DNA of 24,629 nt from the NCBI GenBank assembly GCA_047615875.1, contig JBLHGU010000064.1, positions 1 through 24,629 of the forward strand, given 5' to 3'. This document shows, one piece after another, positions 17,865 through 24,246 of the stretch. Every line of letters begins with the position of its first letter. Position 1 is the stretch's first letter. The translations under genes were made by a program, and so were the position numbers. This DNA comes from JBLHGU01 sp047615875. Lineage in GTDB: Bacteria > Pseudomonadota > Gammaproteobacteria > Arenicellales > CAJQKF01. Below the pieces are notes generated by a model. That model saw only the letters and a program-made list of their open reading frames with translations, searched no databases and had not been told where the DNA came from.

Positions 17865-17893
17865 GTAGTAAAGTTGCATAACTAGTTAGTCAA
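17865..17893 (-). promoter_or_regulatory. Candidate promoter and overlapping dyad of the MscS-CNBD gene
   Basis: On the minus strand TTGACT (17893-17888), 17 bases, then TACTAC (17870-17865), about 25 bases before the ATG. The -35 element sits inside a 20-bp dyad at 17874-17893, TTG-N2-TAACTAGTTA-N2-CAA, suggesting a repressor or activator site. It shares the GCATAA half-site with the two LysR-like dyads but not their spacing. Confidence 0.45.
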
Positions 17894-18171
17894 ATATTGG
17901 AAGGTTTGCTTATACAAATTCGTGAAAGCCAAACAACAGCGACTACAATAGCCCGCTGATATGAAAAATCTCAGAGCGATTCCTGTCTTTCCTGATTTTT
18001 ATAACAAATTCTTATCATTGTACTGCGATGTAAAATTGAACCGTAGTAACAGATCCGCCTCTGGAAATAGTAGCATTTTCAGATGAGTTCGATGCTTAGT
18101 CGGATTAGTAAAAATGTAAATATTTATTGGTTTTTGGTCCAACTTGCGAGATACATAAGCTAGCGAGAGAA
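17894..18171. other. Non-coding gap between reductase and channel genes
   Basis: With the promoter region above, this makes a 332-base gap between two minus-strand genes. It is AT-rich. No terminator with a T-run was found after the reductase stop. The only plus-strand frame starting with ATG (from 17961) would encode about 41 residues with no recognisable feature and no ribosome site, so it is not called. Confidence 0.5.
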
Positions 18172-19131
18172 TTATAAATCCAGAACCAACAAGTCTGTTT
18201 TGGAACGCGAACAACACAGTGTCATAAAATCATTATCGGCCTTTTCACTGTTAGTTTGAACTGAATCACGATGATCTGGAATCCCCTGCAAAACTCCAGT
18301 AAGACAAGACCCACAATAACCTTCTTTACACAAGTGGTCTACGCCAATTCCGTTATCTCCTAGGACTTCTAACACAGAAGAACCCACAGGAATTACATAT
18401 TCTTCACCGGTGCTATCAATTTGCACGCGAAATTGCACGTCTGGTTGTAAATTCGGTTTCCGGTTTGTTTCCGCTGAAAATAACTCATAATGCACACAAC
18501 TATCAATCCAATGAGAAGTTGCATCACGACCAGCTTGTATAAAACCTTGGGGCCCGCAGAAATAAACATGCTCACTAGCCCTTTGGTTGACCAGTAATTG
18601 ACTCAGGTCCAGTCGCTGATTCAAGTCACCCTGATCATGGATAAACTTTATTTTTTCAAAAAATGGCCCGGCTAAAAGATCCGCATAAAATGCGGTAGAT
18701 TCAATTGACCGAGTACAATAACAAATTCTGAAGCTTTGATTACTGCTGTGAAGATATTTTGCCATAGCTAGAATCGGTGTAATGCCAATGCCACCGGCGA
18801 TCAATAAATGATGCTTAGCTTCTTCACTCAATTCGAACTGATTAACTGGCTCGCTTACCTGTAGTTTGTCACCTTCCTGAAGATGCCCATGCATCCAGCT
18901 GGAACCACCTAATGACTGTGCATCATGAAGTACCGCAATAGTGTATGAGCTTTTCTCTTCAGGTCCATTTACCAATGAGTATTGACGAGTAATCCCGTTA
19001 CTCATACTTACCTTAATATGCGCGCCAGCTGTGAACTCTGGGAGCGAGCCACCACTTTCACTGACCAAGACATAGGAGCGAATACCAGGCGTTTGCTGCT
19101 TTATTTCCTGAACTATTAGCAAAAGAGTCAT
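18172..19131 (-). CDS. VanB/PDR-type oxidoreductase: flavin, NAD and [2Fe-2S] domains
   Basis: Electron-transfer partner of Rieske oxygenases, passing electrons from NAD(P)H through flavin to a plant-type ferredoxin domain. It has 319 residues, normal for class IA reductases such as VanB, CntB and GbcB. Flavin-binding RQYSLVN (49-55), nucleotide-binding GGIGITP (113-119) and CGP (192-194) come first. The C-terminal ferredoxin domain has ligands C268, C273, C276 and C306 and the family segment IPDHRDSV. It is 22 bases downstream of the Rieske oxygenase gene on the same strand, hence almost certainly cotranscribed and its dedicated reductase. The CMAH-like protein nearby also carries a Rieske centre and could be a second client. 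Confidence 0.94.
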   Translation of the reverse strand: MTLLLIVQEIKQQTPGIRSYVLVSESGGSLPEFTAGAHIKVSMSNGITRQYSLVNGPEEKSSYTIAVLHDAQSLGGSSWMHGHLQEGDKLQVSEPVNQFELSEEAKHHLLIAGGIGITPILAMAKYLHSSNQSFRICYCTRSIESTAFYADLLAGPFFEKIKFIHDQGDLNQRLDLSQLLVNQRASEHVYFCGPQGFIQAGRDATSHWIDSCVHYELFSAETNRKPNLQPDVQFRVQIDSTGEEYVIPVGSSVLEVLGDNGIGVDHLCKEGYCGSCLTGVLQGIPDHRDSVQTNSEKADNDFMTLCCSRSKTDLLVLDL

Positions 19132-19153
19132 GTTTCAAACTGCTGTGCGCAAA

Positions 19154-20299
19154 CTATTCCATTTCCATCGGAGCATCCATGGCTTCCATATACAACTTCT
19201 GAAAGTGATGAACCGCATGCTCACTAAGCTCAGTCAGACCATTGTCTATCACGAACCGACCCTGGTTATAACCTTTGGATTTCAAACCTCTCTGAACGCT
19301 CTCACAGAGCCCAATATCCTCGGGTTGCAAAACATCTTTCTGATAGCCCATTGCTTCAGCAAGCTGAGTCGATGGTTCGGCAGTTGCTATAAACCAGTCC
19401 TGGTGCTCAATTGTATTTGTCGGGCCATCTGGAATCATTTGTAAAGTTGAAATGTTCGGTTCCCCCGGATAAATCCAAACGGTCAGGTTCGGCCATAAAA
19501 ACCAGCCAGCGTAGCCAAAGTCCACATCACCAGGGGTAAATTTAAAGGCGGTGTTGTCAGTGGTGCGGGCTTTTCCCGAACATTGACTGGAATATATTCC
19601 ATGAGTAATAGTTCTGTAAGAATCCATATCTACCAGATCGACGAAATCTTTGTGCGCAGGGTCACAGTGATAACATTCAAGAAAGTTATCTACTAGTACT
19701 TTCCAGTTGGACTTAACTGAAAACTTGTCTCGTTGCGCAAATACCAGTTCATCAATTCGCGGGCAATAATGCCGAATCTCCTCCTCAAGCTCCCCTGCCT
19801 GTTCAGACAGTGGTATAGCTTCCGGGTCCAGATTAACGAACACCATACTGCAAAACATTTCTACGCGAATCGGTTTCAAGGAAAAATCGCAGGGATTAAA
19901 ATTAACCATTTCGTCGGAGTTACGTGCATTTCTAAGCGCTCCGTCATGCCCATAAGACCAGGCATGATAAGGGCAGACTATGGTCTGAGAACGACCACTA
20001 CCATTGAGCAATGCATGCCCTCGGTGTTGGCAGACATTATAGAAAGCGTTCAAGTCACCCTTGCGTGAACGAATCACAAATACATTCTGATCTTGCACAC
20101 TGGCAGTCATGTACTGGCCGGATTTCGCTACCTGGCTGGCATGCCCAACAAACCACCAACTACCGTAGAAAACAGCCTCTTTCTCATGTTGGAATATTTC
20201 CTCATTATGATAGTAGCGTGCCGGGATGGTAAAGGATTTCTCGGCTGCCGCACTAAATTGCTGATCGATATCCTGCTTTCGCATTATGGGTATGTTCAT
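19154..20299 (-). CDS. Rieske non-heme iron oxygenase, quaternary-ammonium oxygenase (CntA/GbcA) type
   Basis: The protein has 381 residues, like carnitine and glycine-betaine monooxygenases. The Rieske centre is C90-x-H92 and C109-x2-H112. The mononuclear iron ligands are H211, H216 and, by position, D328 (PEDIGLCESVQRG). The bridging acid between the two centres is glutamate (E208, in NFLECYHCDPAH) instead of the usual aspartate. This glutamate and the spacing of the ligands are known for CntA-type enzymes that oxidise trimethylammonium compounds. So the likely substrate is a methylated amine such as a betaine, which would lose a methyl group or be cleaved; the exact substrate is not readable. 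Its reductase follows and a methyltransferase gene precedes it by 121 bases. ATG start without a strong ribosome site. Confidence 0.93.
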   Translation of the reverse strand: MNIPIMRKQDIDQQFSAAAEKSFTIPARYYHNEEIFQHEKEAVFYGSWWFVGHASQVAKSGQYMTASVQDQNVFVIRSRKGDLNAFYNVCQHRGHALLNGSGRSQTIVCPYHAWSYGHDGALRNARNSDEMVNFNPCDFSLKPIRVEMFCSMVFVNLDPEAIPLSEQAGELEEEIRHYCPRIDELVFAQRDKFSVKSNWKVLVDNFLECYHCDPAHKDFVDLVDMDSYRTITHGIYSSQCSGKARTTDNTAFKFTPGDVDFGYAGWFLWPNLTVWIYPGEPNISTLQMIPDGPTNTIEHQDWFIATAEPSTQLAEAMGYQKDVLQPEDIGLCESVQRGLKSKGYNQGRFVIDNGLTELSEHAVHHFQKLYMEAMDAPMEME

Positions 20300-20324
20300 G
20301 TTGGCGAATCTAATTTAGAAAATA

Positions 20325-20330
20325 ATTGTA
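20325..20330 (-). promoter_or_regulatory. Candidate -10 element of the Rieske oxygenase operon
   Basis: On the minus strand TACAAT, about 25 bases before the oxygenase ATG, is a near-consensus -10. The -35 position 16-18 bases upstream is poor, typical of an activator-dependent promoter. The LysR-like dyad at 20381-20405 lies about 65-90 bases before the implied transcription start, where LysR activators usually bind. Confidence 0.35.
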
Positions 20331-20380
20331 TTAACAGTAAATCGACACAGCATCTAGCTCAATCAACTATTGCTGATTCA

Positions 20381-20405
20381 AAAGCATAACGACAGGTTAT
20401 GCTTT
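20381..20405. promoter_or_regulatory. LysR-type operator-like dyad upstream of the Rieske oxygenase
   Basis: AAAGCATAAC, a 5-base centre and GTTATGCTTT form a perfect 10-bp inverted repeat. Its core GCATAA-N7-TTATGC is identical in arms and spacing to the dyad before the broken LysR gene (15827-15851). It lies 16 bases after the methyltransferase stop, so a terminator or attenuator role is possible, but the GC-poor stem and a run of only four T argue for an operator. Confidence 0.5.
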
Positions 20406-20420
20406 CAGATCGGCGAAGAA

Positions 20421-21212
20421 TCAGGCCACATTGCAATAAGCACGGAAATGACTTTGAGAAATTCCACCGTTCGCCAGCGACCAGTAGCGCTTATTCGTCC
20501 ACTCTAGAAATGCTTCAAAACCTGTCTCGCCAAGCTTTTCAACAAACTGAGAACGTAATTCACCGTTAACCTGTTGTAATGCATCATCAGAATATTGGCA
20601 AAATTCCGCTGTTCGATCCACATAGGTAACCGTGTCAAAACCAGCTTCTTGCAGGCTTGCTGTATACTCATCCGGATACTTAAAATAAAAATTTAGTCCG
20701 CGTTCACGCAACAGATTATCCCAATCGGCATAGGCCTTATTGTCTGCTCGTCGATACCACTCAGAACCTACCACGCACCCACCTGACTTCAACACTCTGG
20801 AAATCTCTTCGAAAAATGGCGGCAGGTCTTCAATATGACAACTTACTGCGGTCATATAAACCAAATCAAATTCACTATCAGAAAAACTTAACGGTCCAGG
20901 TGTTCCGTGGCAAAAACTTACGCGAGATTGTACGCTGTTTTCATCTATCAGCTGCTGGGCTTCCGTAAGCAGGTTTTCGTCTATATCAAAGCCTGTTACA
21001 TGCTCAGCGTTGAGACTTTCAACCATTGCTAATGACGCACCACCAAGACCGCAACCCAAATCCAGTATGTGTTTATCCGATAAATCGATTCCCTGGAAGA
21101 TTCGACCGACTTCGTCATCTCCGCCAGCGGATAGGTAGCCTCTTCCATAAACCATTTGCATGGTATCAATATTGGTGTTGTTGTAACGATTATTTACTTC
21201 GGATTGACTCAT
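20421..21212 (-). CDS. SAM-dependent methyltransferase, phosphoethanolamine N-methyltransferase-like
   Basis: The protein has 263 residues with a class I Rossmann methyltransferase fold. Motif I is ILDLGCGLGG (49-58), with the acidic end of strand 2 in VTGFDID and the later FDLVYMTAVSCHI and LKSGGCVVGSEW motifs. The entry MQMVYGRGYLSAGGDDEV ahead of motif I resembles the YExxFGxGFVSxGG segment of phosphoethanolamine N-methyltransferases, so the enzyme may methylate a primary or secondary amine; other small-molecule methyltransferases cannot be excluded. GGGAG six bases before the ATG is a good ribosome site. It is the first gene of the minus-strand run with the Rieske oxygenase and reductase, so one product may be substrate for the next enzyme. 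Confidence 0.87.
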   Translation of the reverse strand: MSQSEVNNRYNNTNIDTMQMVYGRGYLSAGGDDEVGRIFQGIDLSDKHILDLGCGLGGASLAMVESLNAEHVTGFDIDENLLTEAQQLIDENSVQSRVSFCHGTPGPLSFSDSEFDLVYMTAVSCHIEDLPPFFEEISRVLKSGGCVVGSEWYRRADNKAYADWDNLLRERGLNFYFKYPDEYTASLQEAGFDTVTYVDRTAEFCQYSDDALQQVNGELRSQFVEKLGETGFEAFLEWTNKRYWSLANGGISQSHFRAYCNVA

Positions 21213-21631
21213 AACGAACTCCCATAAGGATAGGCTTATTTAAAGTATTTTACAGGCACAACGGGATTTGTCGAAATATGTTGAAGCAGTTAAGGCGAAA
21301 ATAAATAAACGGGTACCACTTTCCTTTGTTGAATGGCTTTGTTAATTTTCTGCCAAAACAGTTAAACACACTTTTCAGCCGGACATCAACACCATTGTAA
21401 ACCATCAGGAGGTGTGGCAATCTCCTCCCCCATTCTGGCGGCCAGCTCGCTTGGGCAGCAGAATTGTCTCTCGGGGATCTTGGCTCTGTGCAAGCAAGCA
21501 ACCACTCACCCAATAATTAAATAAAAACGGATAGAGAACACCAAATGATTAGCTGGGGAAAACTTTATCCAGCAGTAAAGCACTTACTCTTGTAGATAAG
21601 CTTACATAAACCTTTCTCTGAATATTTCCCA
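21213..21631. other. Divergent intergenic region with a GC-richer insert-like block
   Basis: A 419-base gap between the methyltransferase (-) and the CMAH-like gene (+). The ends are AT-rich; the middle, about 21376-21495, is noticeably GC-richer (e.g. CCTCCCCCATTCTGGCGG). A minus-strand frame of 87 codons (21250-21513) covers it but shows no family motif, a basic and Trp-rich unstructured composition and no ribosome site, so it is not called as a gene. Small dyad AGTAA-N5-TTACT lies in the AT-rich part near 21574-21590. Promoters for both flanking genes must be here but none is clear. Confidence 0.45.
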
Positions 21632-23305
21632 ATGCTTAAACAAGTCGGATACCTCAACACCCTGACAAGAAGTGAAGAAGACCATGTCGTTAATCTCTCT
21701 AAGCTATCGCCGGGGGCGCATTGTAGTGAGCATGTTATTTTTCATCTAAATCAGGACAGAAATGTTGATTGGGTAGTTTCCAGAATATGTGATCACAGAG
21801 AAGGAAAACTACACTTACGTGAAAATAATACGCTTGCGATATGTCCATTGCATGGTTGGAGGCTAGATCTTTCAACCTTGAAGTACAGCAATGTTAATGT
21901 AACAAAGAAAAAACTATCCTTTAAGCAAGATCAAGATAAGCTCTCCATATCCATTCGAGATCTTCAGTTAACAACTCCGACAGAATTCAAATCAACCAGA
22001 TCCGTCGAGGTACAAGTTCGATTTATTGCCCATGCGTGCATTTCGATCACGATAGGTAGTGTCAAAATAATTACCGATCCGTGGTTAGTTGGCCCCTGTT
22101 TTGCAACAGGGTGGTGGCACAAGTTCCCACCTGCTGAAGATGCCATTGATGAATTGCAATCTGCGGACATCATTTACATTTCGCATAATCACCCGGATCA
22201 CATGCATATTGAAACGCTATCCCATGTAGCACGGGATGCATTAATCATCACACCAGACTTCGAATCTGGCTCCGTTGAACGATTACTTCGAAAAGCGGGC
22301 TTTACTAACATCCACCCGTTGTCATTCAATTCAATTCACTCAATCAATAATCAAACCGATGTGGTGTTATCAATATTAAAATCTGGGGACTTCCGGGATG
22401 ACAGCGGTTTATATCTGCAAGCAGGTGATTTTTGTGCCGTGTTAACCGTAGATTCCTCAGCGCTTAACAACTACACCTTACCCCAGGACATTGATCTGCT
22501 AATGACCTCTTTTGCCGGTGGCTCCTATGGATTTCCTTTATGCTTTGAACTATATCCCATACAAAAAAGGCGCCAAATGGCTAGACAAAAAGCCATGGCA
22601 AATGCCAATCAGGCCTGTCGATATGTAGAAATTGTTAAGCCAAAAATATATGTACCCTATGCTGGATTTTTTACTGAAGCCGCCAATCGCGATAGTTTTA
22701 TCAGAGAGAATACAGCTAAGAACCTTCCTTCCGATATCGACAAAATGCTTCAAAAGCGTCAGCTAGATACCAGGGTCGTCAACCCTATTGAGCACGACTC
22801 TCTGAACTTCAAAGGGGGCCAATGCGAAATTAAGTCTACAAAAAAATCACCACTATTTGAAGTGAATCAGCAGTACATCAACCACTATATTGATGAGTTA
22901 AGAAAAGAAACGGAATCTTACGATATTGAGATCGTTTCCAATTTTTTCCAAGAATCTGAATTTACAGACTCGATGATTTTATACCTTGTTCCTACGAATG
23001 ATGATTTTGAACCTATTGCATCAGGTTTAGTAATTGATTTCTCAACATCTATTATAAGTACAAACAACCTAAGTGGTGAGGACGTCCTGACAGCTTTTGA
23101 AGAGATAGCACCGGGGAACAACACGCGGCATCTCTTACTGAAAGTTCGCTGCGACTCTCTTTGGCATGTATTGAAAAATAATCTGCCTTTTGAAGATCTT
23201 TTAATTGGCTTTCAATGCAGAGTTAATCGCAAGCCTGATGTGTATAACTCTGATTTCTGGTTTCATTTCACCAACGTATTTATTGGGAAAACGGAACCTG
23301 TTTAG
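21632..23305 (+). CDS. CMP-N-acetylneuraminate hydroxylase (CMAH) homologue: Rieske domain plus MBL fold
   Basis: The protein has 557 residues; vertebrate CMAH has about 577. It shares the CMAH blocks in order: Rieske ligands C53-x-H55 and C71-x2-H74, then W-x-LD-x-ST-x-KY; FIAHAC; DPWLVGPCFATGWW (149-162); ADIIYISHNHPDH, with the metallo-beta-lactamase metal motif HxHxDH intact (H185, H187, D189, H190); SFAGGSYGFP; YVPYAGFF with a following E; and the C-terminal LIGFQCRVNRKPDVY then FW-x-HF. CMAH converts CMP-Neu5Ac to CMP-Neu5Gc with electrons from cytochrome b5. No sialic-acid synthesis genes are seen here, so the true substrate may be another nucleotide sugar or small molecule. Divergent from the methyltransferase. 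No strong ribosome site before the ATG, and no other start is open upstream. Confidence 0.88.
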   Translation: MLKQVGYLNTLTRSEEDHVVNLSKLSPGAHCSEHVIFHLNQDRNVDWVVSRICDHREGKLHLRENNTLAICPLHGWRLDLSTLKYSNVNVTKKKLSFKQDQDKLSISIRDLQLTTPTEFKSTRSVEVQVRFIAHACISITIGSVKIITDPWLVGPCFATGWWHKFPPAEDAIDELQSADIIYISHNHPDHMHIETLSHVARDALIITPDFESGSVERLLRKAGFTNIHPLSFNSIHSINNQTDVVLSILKSGDFRDDSGLYLQAGDFCAVLTVDSSALNNYTLPQDIDLLMTSFAGGSYGFPLCFELYPIQKRRQMARQKAMANANQACRYVEIVKPKIYVPYAGFFTEAANRDSFIRENTAKNLPSDIDKMLQKRQLDTRVVNPIEHDSLNFKGGQCEIKSTKKSPLFEVNQQYINHYIDELRKETESYDIEIVSNFFQESEFTDSMILYLVPTNDDFEPIASGLVIDFSTSIISTNNLSGEDVLTAFEEIAPGNNTRHLLLKVRCDSLWHVLKNNLPFEDLLIGFQCRVNRKPDVYNSDFWFHFTNVFIGKTEPV

Positions 23306-23340
23306 CTCACCTAAATCGTTGCTGATTTAACTCCGAATCA

Positions 23341-24198
23341 TCAGGAGCTAGTTAATAACAATATAGACAAACAGGCACAGCCAATAGCCGCCAGAGTTCG
23401 ACGATTGAGATGCTCCATACCCACCATGATAGACAAGATAAATGCTGCGACAAAACCCATATTAGCAATAGGTACAACTGTGCTGGCTTCGCCCAGAGTT
23501 AGTGCAGCGGTCAAAAGCCAGATCACTAAAAACACCAATGCACCCGCAACAGATATAAATTTAAGTTTGTCCCGCGTAATCACAACTCGGCGCTCGCGAA
23601 AATAAGCATAAGCCAGGCCGCCAACACACCAACCAATGGCTGCGAATAGAATCATACTTTCCGGCTGCCCGCCAGCAGATATACCGGCTTTGGTAAACAC
23701 ACCGTACAGCGCTCTAAGACAACCCGCAGTTATTATTAACAACAAATACGATCTGACATAGCCTGCTGCAAGCTGACTGACTTGTGCTGGTCGATAAAGT
23801 AAAAACACGGTGACTATTCCAGCCAGAATACCGCTGAATTGAATGATACTAATTTCTTCGTTTAGAAAAAAGTAGGCCAAAATTACCAGCGGAACAGTAT
23901 TTAACCTATAAATGGTTGAGGCCATACTAATAGGTAGGTGCCCAAGACATTCCAATAGCAACAAATTCGATGCAGTAACCACGACAGCTGCAAGCACGCC
24001 AAATGTTAATGTTGGACCACTAATATTCAGCTCAATACCCATATAGCTCATATAGCCACTCTGTAATATCATCCAGACGCAACCAATGCCGAACACCAGC
24101 ATGCCACGGGACCTCGGCTTTGCCGCATAGAGCTTGAACACCAGATCCAGAAGACCTGAAGCCAGTAAACACATTAGTGCAAGAAATACTGCAGACAT
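23341..24198 (-). CDS. EamA/DMT-superfamily membrane transporter
   Basis: Hydrophobic protein of 285 residues with about ten membrane helices in two similar halves, the EamA/RhaT (drug/metabolite transporter) layout. The first half carries SNLLLLECLGHLPISMAS and the LNEEIS loop followed by a GIL-x-GI-x-TVFLL helix. The second half repeats the pattern with GEASTVVPIANMGFVAA. It probably moves a small metabolite or amino acid across the inner membrane; direction and substrate are not known. It converges on the CMAH-like gene 35 bases away and lies 48 bases downstream of the phosphodiesterase gene on the same strand, which suggests a shared transcript with that gene. Confidence 0.87.
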   Translation of the reverse strand: MSAVFLALMCLLASGLLDLVFKLYAAKPRSRGMLVFGIGCVWMILQSGYMSYMGIELNISGPTLTFGVLAAVVVTASNLLLLECLGHLPISMASTIYRLNTVPLVILAYFFLNEEISIIQFSGILAGIVTVFLLYRPAQVSQLAAGYVRSYLLLIITAGCLRALYGVFTKAGISAGGQPESMILFAAIGWCVGGLAYAYFRERRVVITRDKLKFISVAGALVFLVIWLLTAALTLGEASTVVPIANMGFVAAFILSIMVGMEHLNRRTLAAIGCACLSILLLTSS

Positions 24199-24246
24199 TA
24201 GCAGATGGGCGTTAGCGGGGATTGATAAAAAACTGGCGTATAAAAA

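Noticed and set aside
17961..18086. Short plus-strand frame of about 41 codons starting MKNLRAIPVF
   Set aside because: No ribosome site, no recognisable domain and no neighbour on the same strand; probably chance.
20381..20405. Perfect hairpin after the methyltransferase stop read as a Rho-independent terminator
   Set aside because: The stem is GC-poor and is followed by only four T. The identical core and spacing at 15830-15848, where no terminator is needed, favours an operator.
21250..21513. Open minus-strand frame of 87 codons in the divergent spacer
   Set aside because: No ribosome site, no family motif, irregular composition; more likely a chance frame in a GC-richer non-coding block.
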